A stretch of 64,000 nt of DNA, from NCBI RefSeq assembly GCF_003854935.1, contig NZ_CP033969.1:3286001-3350000 (forward strand). Reading direction: 5' to 3'. A program made the translations under genes and the position numbers. This document shows positions 1 through 10,069 of this stretch, piece after piece. The notes under the pieces were generated by a model. The model did no database searches. It saw only the letters and a list, made by a program, of their open reading frames with translations, and was not told the origin of the DNA. The stretch's first letter is position 1; the number at the start of each line of letters is the position of its first letter. This DNA comes from Cupriavidus pauculus (GTDB lineage: Bacteria; Pseudomonadota; Gammaproteobacteria; Burkholderiales; Burkholderiaceae).

Positions 1-1
1 C

Positions 2-73
2 TTCGATCTGCAGGGCGAGCACGTCGTCGTCGATGACGTGCAAACGGTATCCGGTTCCGCGTCGGAACCGTAA
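2..73 (+). CDS. 3' end of an unidentified gene (partial)
   Basis: The first bases form an open frame of 23 codons ending in TAA, with GC-biased third positions. It runs off the left edge, so only the C-terminal end of a rightward gene would be visible. I do not recognise the product. The acidic end and plausible codon use are the only support, and chance cannot be excluded. Confidence 0.3.
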   Translation, partial: FDLQGEHVVVDDVQTVSGSASEP

Positions 74-120
74 AGCAACCAGCAGAAACGACGAACCCGG
101 CCGTAGCCCGGCTCAGTAGC

Positions 121-330
121 TCAGCGACGAATCCATACTCGTTCAATTTGATTCGGGAGCAAGGCAACTAATGCAATTGTCTCGCCTCGGTCATCGCAGA
201 ATTCAACTTCGTAGGCAAGGCATGGGCTATGGTGGATGTCAACTACCGTACCCCTCATACCCACCTGAAGCCCGTCAGCCGGTAGGTCTTCTAACAAGAC
301 CACAACGTCTAATAGATTCGCGTTCGTCAT
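121..330 (-). CDS. DUF4926-like small protein, candidate immunity protein for the orphan toxin module
   Basis: Encodes about 69 residues from the ATG at 330; an in-frame start at 396 is possible but the family begins close to the LLDVVVLLEDLP segment. The segment, followed by a G-x-G-T-V-V-D-I turn, is the DUF4926 pattern, a small beta-rich family. It follows the DUF6883 toxin tip on the same strand, where a CdiI immunity gene belongs. DUF4926 proteins occur beside polymorphic toxins, so an antidote role is likely but inferred. It is intact although its presumed toxin is broken. Confidence 0.6.
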   Translation of the reverse strand: MTNANLLDVVVLLEDLPADGLQVGMRGTVVDIHHSPCLAYEVEFCDDRGETIALVALLPNQIERVWIRR

Positions 331-338
331 AGCTAGGA

Positions 339-1262
339 TCACTTCACGTACAAAGTAGTCAGTCGAGGAGTGGATGAACCTGGATCGTATATCCAACCTG
401 AGCGAACAGTCACAGTGTTGCCATTTGGCCCCGTTATCGGCATATCGACGGTAAACCGTTGGCCAAACTGGTCTGACTTTCCAGGTATTGCGGGATTCTC
501 AGTGACCCCCTTTTGAATTTGACTTATGAGCTGATCTGCATTCGACTGATTGAAGCCCAATGCCGAGTCAAAAACAATCGCCTTGTTTCCTCCGACAGGA
601 TGAGTCGGGTCAAGAGCATAACCAGTGACTTTCTACGGATCTATAACAGCTTGCCCCGCATTTTCAAGATTGCTCCCGGTCGAGCCTCCTTCATTAGCAC
701 CCGTACCACTCGACAGGATCGCATTCCCTGGTACTCCAGGCGACGCTATCGGCGGAGTCATGACACATTGGCCAGTGGGGCTGCAGGCCATAGTCGGCGG
801 CGTAACTACCGCGCCGCCCGTCACCGGCGGATTACCAGCGTTCGTCGCGTCCACCAAAGGATTCGCTTCAGCCGGCGGCGTCTGCCCCGGCAGCATGCCG
901 AGAAACTCCTTGCCCCAACGTGCCAAGTCCCCAAGAGGATTTTTGTAGGTCTCCTTAGCCCATTTCACCACCTTGTCGGACGTGGAGTTGTTCAGCGCCT
1001 CGTTCTGTGCCGCCAGTGCCGCAGCCGTTGCGTTCGCGCCGAGCAATTGCCCGGCAGAACCGCCGATCAGCGTCGCCAGTGCCACGGTCGCCGCGTTGTA
1101 GCCGGTGTTCTCGTACTTCACCGTCTGCGTACCATCCCAGTTGTCGATCACGGTCTGGCTACCCGCATACAGCCCGTCACGAATCAACGGCGCGGCAATA
1201 GCGATGCCGCCCCGCCCCGCGCAATCGCCCCCCGTCCAGGCTCTGGGCCGCGCAGCCCAGTA
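339..1262 (-). pseudogene. Orphan CdiA C-terminal module with DUF6883 toxin domain, interrupted by a frameshift and an in-frame stop
   Basis: Reading leftward from about 1262, the frame starts abruptly at GCAAQSLDGG and matches the end of the DUF637-like pretoxin region of the neighbouring cdiA (GCAAQGLTGGDCAGG, then IAAPLIRDG, LATLIGG and AAQNEALNN). One base too many in a run of six C at 1228-1233 shifts the frame within that match. A 184-codon stretch then ends at a TAG (633-635). In the same frame past the stop comes KVTGYALDPTHPVGGNKA and a DUF6883-like domain ending in RLTTLYVK at 339. The fragment has no secretion domain, as expected for a displaced toxin tip that could recombine onto cdiA. 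The stop and frameshift suggest decay, unless they are sequencing errors. Confidence 0.75.
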
Positions 1263-1324
1263 GCGTTACAGTTGGATCGTTATTTCATACTTGGGTCGCC
1301 GCCATGCTCCTTTCCTGCAAGAAA

Positions 1325-1675
1325 TTACTGCAGCCGAAGCGTTTCCCAACGCGGCCCGAGAAGATCATTTGAGTCCCAACGTATGAGTTCCAGTTCAAGC
1401 AAACGTCCGTTCTCATCAGCATGGAGCAGGACAGATACTTCGACGCCGTCACTGTCAAGCATTCTTCCTTCAACGCCAAACGGATGCTGTCCACGATACA
1501 TGGGCCGCTTGTAACCTGCGATTTCAAACATGACTCTAGATCCATCAGAGCTGGCCGGAATTGCTGAGGAATTCCTCAGATCCTTGAGGAGCTGTATCCG
1601 CTCAGCTTCCTCAAGCTTAGAAGCGAAGCCGGCTATGAGCTTTCTCTCTTCGGTAGTTAGTGGGCGCATGTTCAT
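1325..1675 (-). CDS. Candidate CdiI immunity protein (DUF6984-like)
   Basis: A 116-residue soluble protein starting MNMRPLTTEERKLI. Its ATG overlaps the cdiA stop codon (ATGA at 1672-1675), so the two are translationally coupled, as expected for a toxin and its immunity protein. The N-terminal R-P-L-T-x-E-E-R-x-L-I pattern recalls DUF6984, a family seen with polymorphic toxins. No enzymatic motif is visible. The expected role is cytoplasmic neutralisation of the CdiA C-terminal toxin in sister cells; this rests on position more than sequence. A second in-frame ATG at 1669 is equally usable. Confidence 0.65.
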   Translation of the reverse strand: MNMRPLTTEERKLIAGFASKLEEAERIQLLKDLRNSSAIPASSDGSRVMFEIAGYKRPMYRGQHPFGVEGRMLDSDGVEVSVLLHADENGRLLELELIRWDSNDLLGPRWETLRLQ

Positions 1676-4600
1676 TTCACTGGAAAGAGCGTTCCGACAT
1701 TTACCGTGCCATTCGGCAGCAGCCGCGCCCGATATTCAACCTTCACGCCATCGACAATCAGACGACCAACGACGTCTGCATTCGCGGCCATGTTGCCGCG
1801 CATGGCGTTGACTTCCTTCACCACGGCTGCCTCAGCCCGAGCAATGTTCACACCAGCCGCGTCAAGACGCGACGCATAGTGCGCTGTCTTGAAGATTATC
1901 TCGGCAGTGGCAGCGGCCCCCTTTGTCGCTATAAACTCACTGATCTTGCTATAGGCTACCCCGGCCACTGGGAGTACGCCAGCAATGCTCATCAGCCAGC
2001 GCTCCGCCGTGCCCAGCGGCTGGCCGCTCAGGCCTTGACCTGTGACGGCTTGATAGAGTGCTGCCGGGGTGCCGTAGAGAGGAAGCAAGCTGGTCAACAT
2101 GTCGCCCAGCTTCAGTGCCTGTTCCGGCGTGAGATTGTTCAACCGAGCGAGCGTCGCCGCTGCCTCCACCTGCCGCACCTGGGTATCGATGCGGTTGAAG
2201 TCCTCCTGCGTGCAATTTGGCTCGCACAGCTTAGTCAGCCGCGCATTTTCACGATTCGCAATGCCGCGTGCCGGTCCCGTCGAAGTCGCATTGTTCAGCG
2301 CCTCATTCTGCGCTGCGAGCGATGCCGAGGTGGCATCGCGGCCGAGCAGCGCGCCGGTCGCCCCGCCGATCAGCGTCGCCAACCCCACCGTCACCGCCTG
2401 ACGCACCGGGTCATCGCTGTAGTTCAGCACCGGGCTGTCGGCGTAGATCCCATCCCGAATCAACGGCGCCGCAATCGCACTCGCCGCCCCGCCAACCGCC
2501 CCACCCGCACAATCCCCACCCGTCAGCCCCTGCGCCGCGCAGCCGATCAACGCGTGGGCTGCCGCGTTGGCGATGATGCTGTTCGTCGTCGCCCCCTCCG
2601 ACCCGATTCCCGGCAACTTCACCCCGGCCGCGTTCGCCGCGAGCGCTGCGGCATCCCTCACCAGTCCGCCCGCAAATGCCTGGCCGAAGCTGCCGCCGTA
2701 TGCGACCGTCGTAATCCCGGCGCTGATCGCCGAGCGGACAACGCTTGCCTGGGCATAGCTGCCCAGCTGCCCTGCCGCCTGGGTCCAGTTTCCCTGCGCG
2801 ATGTTGTCGCCAATGCTGCCGATGCCAGCCTTGTCGAGCCCCAGCGCGCCTAGCGCGCCATGCGTCAGTCCAGCCGTCAGGCCGGAGATCGCACCGGCCT
2901 TCAACGCAGCGCCGATGTTCAGCGAACCGGTGGTAATTACCTGGCTCACCATGCTGGACAACGTGCCCGACACCATGGCCACGGCCGCTGCCTGCATCGC
3001 CGTCATCTGTGCCACGGCCACGCCCATCAGGGCAGCCCCCGCCCCCGCCGTGACAATCGAGATCGCCACCGCCGCCACCATCGCCACGATCTGGCCGATG
3101 ACGCCGAAGCCCTTCTTTTCCTTGATGAACCGCGTGTGGATGTCGTCGGCGACTGTGCCTTCGGTGTAGTCCAGGCCCAGGCTTTCCTTGAGCTGGGCCA
3201 CCAGTGCCGCGCTGGCTTCCTCGTCCACCGACCCGTCCGGGCGTGTGATGCGGAACGCGTCGTTGATCGCGCGGATGCTGTCCGCCTCGATCTCCATATG
3301 CATCGCCGACAGGAAGCCGCCCGGTTGCACCACGGTGCCGGTAACAACGTTCCAGCCGCCCTGTGCCTTGTAGGCATTGGTGCCGATCGACACCACGTTC
3401 GGGCTCAGGTCCAGGCTGCCCGCCTTGACCGCCAGCGTGTCGGTGGCAATGACCTGTCCGCTGTTGCGTAGCTGGCCGTCGACCGTCAGCCTGATGGTCT
3501 CGCCGCTGATGGTGCCGCCCGTGGGCGCCGCCAGGGCCTGGGCGTAGCCTTCCGGCAGGTACACCTGCGGCACCAGCGCCTTGACCGGCGGACAGATCGT
3601 GCTCGCCGCCGTGCATCGGGGATCCGGCACGGCCTGCTCCACGTACCAGAGCATCGGCGCGTCCAGCGCCTTCACCTGGTCATCGCTCAGGGCCGTGCCC
3701 AGCGCGATGTGGTGCGCCTTCGCGTAGTCCGCCGCGTTCTTGTAGAGCGCCAGTTTTTCCTGGTCCGCGACCGACAGGTTGTTCTGGCTGTCCCACGCCA
3801 GGCCATTGATGAAGCTGTCCTGCCCGGTCTGCGCCAGCGCAGCCTGCTGCAGCTTCTGGCCTTCGGTGTACGGGTCGTAGTAGAACGTCACGTTCCCCGG
3901 GCGCAGTGCCGGCGGGAGCTGCCCGATCAGGCTGTCCGGCGTCACGCCCGCCAGGACGCCCGTCGCCGGGTTCGGGCTGACGTACCGGGCGCGATCATCC
4001 TGGCCGGTTGGCGTCGAAATTGGTGTGCCGTCCGGCCTGGCGCTGAAATGCCAGTCCACCGTCGGGGTGGAGCCGGTCGTCGGCGCGCCCGGCGTGGCGA
4101 CGATCACCGGGGTGAACTGCCACGGTTGGGTCGGGTCGGCGGCCGGGGTCGTGGCCGGCAGCGATCCGGCTGGCACGGGCATGGGCCCGAGCGGAATCAC
4201 CTGGCGTGGCGCGGCGTTGCCGGGCGTCGGCTGGTCCGGACTGGTGATGCCGTTGACCATCGAGGCGCCGGTCAGATCCACGGCAGCCCCCATCAGGTTG
4301 CCGGTGTTGACGATCTGCCCGCCCGCGCTGACCGACAGCGTGTTGCCCGCCCGGATGCCCGACGCGATGTTGCCGATGGCCGCGCGGCCGCCGGTGTCGT
4401 GCCAGCGGTCGCCGCCGCTGCGGTCTTCCTGCCAGCGGCCGATCCAGTCGGCGTTCAGTGCGATGGCCGTATTGTCCACGCCGCCGCTGGCGCGGATGCT
4501 GACGTCCCGGCCGCCGCTGATCAACGCGCCGTGGTTGTCCAGCGATTCCGTCTCGATGGTGACGTCGCGCGCGCCGCTGATGACGCCGGCTGGGCCCGTC

Positions 4601-7600
4601 GCCGCATCCTCCTTGGCCGCGCACTGGCTGTTGCCATAGGTGCCACCCGGATTGCAGCCGCCGGCATAGGGCGGATTCTGGCCGCCGTAGCTCTTGTGCA
4701 GTTGCACCGGGTCCAGCGACGTATTGACGAGCGACGCGGCCGTGATCGCCACGTCCCCGGCGACGGACTGGATGGCGCCGGCCTCGTTGGTCACCGTGCC
4801 ACCCGCCGTGATATCCACCCTGCCCTGCGCCGCCAGCGTCGCGCTGAGGTTCTGCACACCGCCGGCGTTGATCGTGAGGGCGTTGCCGGCAGCCACCGTG
4901 CTGGGCGTCTGCTTCCACACCACCGACTGCACCGTGGGACTGCTGTCGTCCGGACAGTCTGCGCCGGGCACGCAGCCCTGCACCGTGCTGACGTTGACCT
5001 CGTGCACGCCCTGGTTGGTGAACGTGCCCGGCGTGGTGATCCGGATATTGCCGGCCGCCGCGATATCGCCAGCGTTGGTCAGATCGCCGGTGCCGTTCAG
5101 CGCCAGGTTGCCGCCCGAGGTGATCTGCCCGGCCTTGCCCAGCTGGTAAGTGGTCGACGACTGCGTGGGCGCCGCCACTGCCGCATTGTTGCTGTCCAGC
5201 CCGACGTTCACCGGTGCCGCAGTGATCGGCGCCGCACCGCAGCTGTCGGCCATACAGGGCGGCGGGATGGTGCCGAACAGCAGCTTGTTGTTCTCGTTGC
5301 GCAGCTGACTGTTGGGCACGTTCTGGGCCAGATCCTTCAGGCTGGCCAGCAGCGCAGCAAACTCCGCCTGGTTGACGGCGTCTGTCACGCCATTCACCAG
5401 CGTTGCCGAGCGGCCGTTGTCGAGACTGCCGACATCGAGCGTGACGTCGCGCGCCGCCGAGATGACGCCACCCTTGTTGGACAGGGTCGACGCGGCGATG
5501 TCGAGATTGCCGCCCGCGATGATCTGGCCGGCAGTCCCATCGGTCTGCTTGACCACCGTACGGTCCACGGTCGGCAGCGCCAGCGTCGTGCCTGCGCCGT
5601 TCACCGGGTACCGGCTGGTCGCGTCGACGAGCTGCCACATCTGCAGGTAGGTGATGCCGGCGTCGCCACCTGGTGAGTACGGCTGCCAGCCCAGTTCGGG
5701 CGCGATGCCCTTGCCGTCGGCCGTCTTGCGAATATCGCCGAGCGTGAGATTGACCGGCACCCCGGGCCTGGGCCAGAAGGTGTTGCCGAACACCCACGGC
5801 GCATAGCTGCCGATGACCGTCGAGGCCAGCAGCGCGTCGTTGTTCACCTTGCCCGTCGTGCTTCCCGCATCCACGGGCCCCGCGCGGTCGTTGACCACGG
5901 CGCCTGCGGCAATATGCAGGTCACCGATGGCGCCGAGCACCCCGCCCGTGTTGGTGACGGTGCCGTCGATGTCGATCTTCAGGCTGCCGTTGGCCTGCGT
6001 CTTGGCGCCGGTGTTGTCGTAGTGGCTGCCGGTGATCGCGATGTTGCCCAGGGCCTCCGCGACCCCGCGGTTCGTGACATTGCCATCCAGCGCCAGGTCG
6101 GCGTTGGCGTGCAGGGTGCCGGTGTTGGTCAGGTTGCCCGCCGACAGCGACACGTTGCTCCCGCCCACGATCTGCCCCGTGTTGGTCAGCGCCCCGCCGG
6201 TCGCCAGCGACAGATCGCCGGCTTTCTGGATGGTGCCGCTATTGCTGATGCCCTGTCTCGCATCGAGCACGACGCTTCCGCCGGGGACGGTCCAGGTGCC
6301 CGTGTTGTGGATCGCCAGCGCACCGAGCGTCACCGTACCGTTGGCATCGATCTTTCCCATGGCCGCCGCGGATGGATCGAACACCTGGTTCCACGCGTGC
6401 AACGTCAGGTCATTGCCAGCCAGCAACTGCCCGCCGACGTTGTTGAAGCTGCCATCGCCGCCAAGCACCGACATCACGAGATTGCCGGCCAGCGGATTCT
6501 GGCCGCTCAGGTCGCCCGCGAAAATCGTGCCGCCCTGATTGCTGGCGAGCGCGCCCGTCGACACCGTCAGGCTCTGTGCGCCGGACAGCAGGCCCGCCGC
6601 GTTGTCGAAGGCATTGGCGACGGTGATGTTGACGGTCTGCCCGCCCAGCACGCCCCGGTTGGTCAGGTTCGCGGCGTCGAGTTTCACCGTGCTGCCAGCC
6701 AGCGTGCCCGCATTGGTCAGCGACCCTGCCGACACCTGCAACCGCTGTACGGCAACCGTGCCGCCGGCATTGTTCACCGTGGCGCCGCTCAGGGTGATGT
6801 TCGTCGCGGTGGTGTCGCCGGTCATCGTCAGGCCGCGCGTGGCAGCGGCGTCGAGCGTGCCGTTGATGGCGTTCTGCTTGCCCGCTGGCGCGCCGATCGC
6901 CACATCGCCGCCGCGCAGCGTGGCGTCCTTGCCAACCCACGTCAGGTCGCCCACCTGGAGCGTGCGTCCCGCCGAAACGCCAAGATTGCCGCCCGTCATC
7001 GTGCTGCCGGACAACGTGGCGTCCTGCGCCGCCGAAACGCCGGCGTTGCCCAGGCTCGTCAGCGCACCGCTGATCGTGGCCGACCCCGTGGCAGCCGTCA
7101 CGTTCGCATTGGCGCCGCTCGACAGGCTGCCCGACACCACTGCATTGCCACCCGCCGAAACCGTGGCGTTGCCGTTGGCGATCATCGCGCCGTTGACGGC
7201 GACGTTGCCTTGGGTCGCCGTGATGGCGGCATCGCCGGCGCTCTGCGCCTGGCCGCCGATCGTCACGTCCCGCGCTGCACGCAACGTCATGCCCGCATTG
7301 CTGCCGATCTGCCCGCTCGTTGCGATGCTGCCGGTCTGCGCCGTCACGTCAAGCGCGCCATCGGCCACCACCTGCCCACCGAGTTGGACGTCGGTCCCGG
7401 CCTTCACGCTGAGCGTGCCGGGCGACACGACGTTGCCCGATGTCGTCACGCTGCCATCCACGCCGACAAGCGAGACGTTGCCCGTGGTGCTGCCCGCCGC
7501 GCCCCGGATCGTCAGGTTGCGCTGGGACGCAAGGTTCAGGTCGCCTGCCGACACCGCGCTGCCGTCGATCACCGTGTCGCGCGCGGCCTGCAGGGCGATG

Positions 7601-9138
7601 GTTCCCGGCGAGGTGACGTCGCCGCCGAGCCGGATATCGCCGCTGCCGCCCTGCCCAGCCGCCTTGACCGAGATCGTGGCACCGTTGACCGCGCCGCCGA
7701 CGTCGACATGGGTTGCGGCGTCCAGCGCCACCGCCTGCTGCGCCCTGACGCCGCCGGCGCCCTGGATCGCGCCTTCTGCCGACGTCACCGTCAAGCCGCG
7801 CCCCGATTCCAGCGTGCCGCCCAGCGCCACGTCGCCCTGGGCATTGACCGTGTAACCCGCCTCGCCGATGCCATTGCCCGCCGCCTCCAGCGCGCCGCCC
7901 GCCTTCAGCGCAACCTCTTGCTTGGCGTAGCTGCTGCCGATCCTCAGGTTCCCCGCGGCGTCGATTGTCAGGCCACCAGCCGACGCGGCCAGATTGCCGT
8001 CCGCGCGCACGCCCACGCCAGCGGCGGTGCTGACAATGTGGATCTGCCCGGCATTCATCGCGCCGAATGCGGTGGCGTCGATGGCCAGCCCGTTGGCCGC
8101 CGTGGTGTTCACCGCGGCCGTATTGGCGCCAGCCGGGCTCGTCGCCAATCCGTCGCCATCGGGCCTGACCAGTTGCCGGCCAGCGATCAGGTTGATCTGT
8201 CGCCCGGCGTTGATCGCGGCGTCGACACCGATCGATTCCGCGATCAGGCTGATGCTGCCGACGCTACCCTCGATGCCCGTGCTCGACGCGCCCGGCGTGG
8301 GGTTGCCGATCTGGATGCGGCCGCCTTCCACCAGAAAGCCCGCCGTCGCCGCGGCATCGAAGCTCGTGGACGCCCCCGAAGCCGACAACCACTGCGGCGT
8401 GCCCGTCGTCAGCGTGACCTGCGAAGTATTGGTAAAGCCCGCGCCACTCGTATAGATGCCGCCGGGCGCGGCAATCACCACGCCGGCCTGCGCGCCGAAG
8501 ACCTCGACCATGCCGTTGATCTGCGCCGGCGCACTGCTGGTGACCTGGTTGACGATCAGCCGCGCGGGGCCCGACGCCGCGAGATTGGCGTTGCCGGCCA
8601 CCTGTCCGCCCAGGAAGGCGCCGCCGCCGGTGACGCTGTTGTTCAGGATCAGCCCGATGGGGTCGACGACGAAGGACCGGTACTGGTTCAGCGAGACGCC
8701 CTGTGCGTTCGGCGTGGTAATCCCCACGACCGGCACGCCGCCGGCCGGCGCACCGGGGCCCGTCGTTGCGGTGATTGCCGGCGTAAACCGGATCGGCGCG
8801 TTGGGGTCGACCACGGGTGCCGCGGCGGCCTCGGCGGGGCCGAAGCTCACCACGACGGGCAGGCGGGCCATCGCCCAACTGAGCAGCCCCTGCCGCACCG
8901 CGCCCACATGGGTCGCCAGGCCGTCGACCGGCGTAACGCCCGCCGCAATGACCCCAGCCGCCTGCCTGGACTGCTGCAGCGTGATCGACATCGGGCCCAC
9001 CCACATTGTGATGGCGAGCAACGTCGACAAGGCGCGCGCGACGAGGCTGCGACGGCCGCGGTCGGCCAGCGAGACGTCGGTGGCGGAAGCGTTGGACGAG
9101 GGAACGGGGTACAGCGTGGCCGGGCGGTCGCGATGCAT
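1672..9138 (-). CDS. cdiA: CdiA-type contact-dependent inhibition exoprotein (filamentous haemagglutinin family)
   Basis: A 2488-residue TpsA protein exported by the partner TpsB and displayed on the surface to deliver a C-terminal toxin. Residues 28-52 form a hydrophobic signal segment after a long N-region. A TPS/haemagglutination domain follows (about 108-260), then more than 1000 residues of degenerate haemagglutinin repeats rich in LTNAG-, ISNSG- and ITAGG-like turns. A DUF637-like pretoxin region with hydrophobic helices lies at about 1990-2280. The motif AAQNEALNNATS near 2283 marks the point after which the orphan copy downstream diverges, so residues 2285-2488 are probably the exchangeable toxin. 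I cannot assign its activity; it ends in GTVNVGTLFPVK. The TPS motif that is NPNGI in the second exoprotein reads APGGI here. Confidence 0.9.
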   Translation of the reverse strand: MHRDRPATLYPVPSSNASATDVSLADRGRRSLVARALSTLLAITMWVGPMSITLQQSRQAAGVIAAGVTPVDGLATHVGAVRQGLLSWAMARLPVVVSFGPAEAAAAPVVDPNAPIRFTPAITATTGPGAPAGGVPVVGITTPNAQGVSLNQYRSFVVDPIGLILNNSVTGGGAFLGGQVAGNANLAASGPARLIVNQVTSSAPAQINGMVEVFGAQAGVVIAAPGGIYTSGAGFTNTSQVTLTTGTPQWLSASGASTSFDAAATAGFLVEGGRIQIGNPTPGASSTGIEGSVGSISLIAESIGVDAAINAGRQINLIAGRQLVRPDGDGLATSPAGANTAAVNTTAANGLAIDATAFGAMNAGQIHIVSTAAGVGVRADGNLAASAGGLTIDAAGNLRIGSSYAKQEVALKAGGALEAAGNGIGEAGYTVNAQGDVALGGTLESGRGLTVTSAEGAIQGAGGVRAQQAVALDAATHVDVGGAVNGATISVKAAGQGGSGDIRLGGDVTSPGTIALQAARDTVIDGSAVSAGDLNLASQRNLTIRGAAGSTTGNVSLVGVDGSVTTSGNVVSPGTLSVKAGTDVQLGGQVVADGALDVTAQTGSIATSGQIGSNAGMTLRAARDVTIGGQAQSAGDAAITATQGNVAVNGAMIANGNATVSAGGNAVVSGSLSSGANANVTAATGSATISGALTSLGNAGVSAAQDATLSGSTMTGGNLGVSAGRTLQVGDLTWVGKDATLRGGDVAIGAPAGKQNAINGTLDAAATRGLTMTGDTTATNITLSGATVNNAGGTVAVQRLQVSAGSLTNAGTLAGSTVKLDAANLTNRGVLGGQTVNITVANAFDNAAGLLSGAQSLTVSTGALASNQGGTIFAGDLSGQNPLAGNLVMSVLGGDGSFNNVGGQLLAGNDLTLHAWNQVFDPSAAAMGKIDANGTVTLGALAIHNTGTWTVPGGSVVLDARQGISNSGTIQKAGDLSLATGGALTNTGQIVGGSNVSLSAGNLTNTGTLHANADLALDGNVTNRGVAEALGNIAITGSHYDNTGAKTQANGSLKIDIDGTVTNTGGVLGAIGDLHIAAGAVVNDRAGPVDAGSTTGKVNNDALLASTVIGSYAPWVFGNTFWPRPGVPVNLTLGDIRKTADGKGIAPELGWQPYSPGGDAGITYLQMWQLVDATSRYPVNGAGTTLALPTVDRTVVKQTDGTAGQIIAGGNLDIAASTLSNKGGVISAARDVTLDVGSLDNGRSATLVNGVTDAVNQAEFAALLASLKDLAQNVPNSQLRNENNKLLFGTIPPPCMADSCGAAPITAAPVNVGLDSNNAAVAAPTQSSTTYQLGKAGQITSGGNLALNGTGDLTNAGDIAAAGNIRITTPGTFTNQGVHEVNVSTVQGCVPGADCPDDSSPTVQSVVWKQTPSTVAAGNALTINAGGVQNLSATLAAQGRVDITAGGTVTNEAGAIQSVAGDVAITAASLVNTSLDPVQLHKSYGGQNPPYAGGCNPGGTYGNSQCAAKEDAATGPAGVISGARDVTIETESLDNHGALISGGRDVSIRASGGVDNTAIALNADWIGRWQEDRSGGDRWHDTGGRAAIGNIASGIRAGNTLSVSAGGQIVNTGNLMGAAVDLTGASMVNGITSPDQPTPGNAAPRQVIPLGPMPVPAGSLPATTPAADPTQPWQFTPVIVATPGAPTTGSTPTVDWHFSARPDGTPISTPTGQDDRARYVSPNPATGVLAGVTPDSLIGQLPPALRPGNVTFYYDPYTEGQKLQQAALAQTGQDSFINGLAWDSQNNLSVADQEKLALYKNAADYAKAHHIALGTALSDDQVKALDAPMLWYVEQAVPDPRCTAASTICPPVKALVPQVYLPEGYAQALAAPTGGTISGETIRLTVDGQLRNSGQVIATDTLAVKAGSLDLSPNVVSIGTNAYKAQGGWNVVTGTVVQPGGFLSAMHMEIEADSIRAINDAFRITRPDGSVDEEASAALVAQLKESLGLDYTEGTVADDIHTRFIKEKKGFGVIGQIVAMVAAVAISIVTAGAGAALMGVAVAQMTAMQAAAVAMVSGTLSSMVSQVITTGSLNIGAALKAGAISGLTAGLTHGALGALGLDKAGIGSIGDNIAQGNWTQAAGQLGSYAQASVVRSAISAGITTVAYGGSFGQAFAGGLVRDAAALAANAAGVKLPGIGSEGATTNSIIANAAAHALIGCAAQGLTGGDCAGGAVGGAASAIAAPLIRDGIYADSPVLNYSDDPVRQAVTVGLATLIGGATGALLGRDATSASLAAQNEALNNATSTGPARGIANRENARLTKLCEPNCTQEDFNRIDTQVRQVEAAATLARLNNLTPEQALKLGDMLTSLLPLYGTPAALYQAVTGQGLSGQPLGTAERWLMSIAGVLPVAGVAYSKISEFIATKGAAATAEIIFKTAHYASRLDAAGVNIARAEAAVVKEVNAMRGNMAANADVVGRLIVDGVKVEYRARLLPNGTVNVGTLFPVK

Positions 9139-9250
9139 GGAATGGCTGAACAGCGTGCTTCAGTCGGAGGTCGTCAACCGGCGTGCCCTGCGGGCATGCC
9201 GTCGAAGACAGGAAGGGGAGAACGAGCGCTCGGGCGCCCGGCGCCCGTCG

Positions 9251-10057
9251 TTACTGGGTAATCCTTGCCTTCGCCAGCAGGCCGGTCACCAGCGCCACCG
9301 TGGCGCGTTCCAGCGCCTGCGCCTGCAGGGCCTGCCGGATGCCAGGCGCCGCCGTGTCGAAGGACGGCACCTCCGTGGGCCGCACGGCATCGACCTTGAC
9401 GACGTAGCGGCGCTCGCCGAGCACCACCGGCGACGGGCTGACGGCCCCCGGCGGCAGCATCGACACGGCCTGCGCAATCGGCAACGGCAGGGTCTGCGTC
9501 TTGCCCTCCTGCGCCGGCACCTTGAAACTCACCCAGTCCATCGCGCCGCCGGCCGCCTTCGACGGCGCCAGGCTCACGTCCTGCGCGACCTTCGCGAAAT
9601 CCTCGCCGGCCTTGATCCGGCCCAGCACGGCATTGGCGGCGGCATCGTCCGCCACCTCGATCACGCGCGCCTTGTATTCCTTGTCGCCAAGCGTGGCGAC
9701 GATGGCGTCGTACCGCGCGCGCACCTCGGCGTCGGTCACCGGCGCGGGCTTGATATGGTCCTTGAGCCAGGCTTGCGTCAGGATCTGCTGGCGTGCCTCG
9801 CGCAGCAACGCCTGCACCTCGGGCCGCTGCTCCAGCGCCTTGTCCTTGGCGGCTTCCTGCCGGAACAGCTCGCGCGCGATGAGCTGCTGCTTGATGGCCT
9901 CGCGCGCGGCCGGGGAATCCGGCAGCCCGGCTGCCTGCACGGCCTGGGTGATGGCGCTGTCCGGAATCGCCACACCATTGACCGTGGCGGCGTGCGCCCC
10001 TTGGAGGCCGATGGCCATCACGGCACCGAGGACTGCGCGGGTGACTTTCGCTTGCAT
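9251..10057 (-). CDS. Periplasmic PpiC/parvulin-type peptidyl-prolyl isomerase
   Basis: 268 residues. An N-terminal signal peptide (residues 1-23, ending AHA) precedes a SurA-like helical region and a parvulin domain at about 120-235 with the conserved stretches EYKARVIEV, AGEDFAKVAQDVS and GERRYVVKVD. Such proteins hold outer-membrane and secreted clients unfolded in the periplasm. It lies between the TpsB transporter (13 bp upstream) and cdiA (112 bp downstream), so it probably chaperones one of these exoproteins during export. The family call is firm; the client is inferred. Confidence 0.85.
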   Translation of the reverse strand: MQAKVTRAVLGAVMAIGLQGAHAATVNGVAIPDSAITQAVQAAGLPDSPAAREAIKQQLIARELFRQEAAKDKALEQRPEVQALLREARQQILTQAWLKDHIKPAPVTDAEVRARYDAIVATLGDKEYKARVIEVADDAAANAVLGRIKAGEDFAKVAQDVSLAPSKAAGGAMDWVSFKVPAQEGKTQTLPLPIAQAVSMLPPGAVSPSPVVLGERRYVVKVDAVRPTEVPSFDTAAPGIRQALQAQALERATVALVTGLLAKARITQ

Positions 10058-10069
10058 GGCTTGCTGCTC

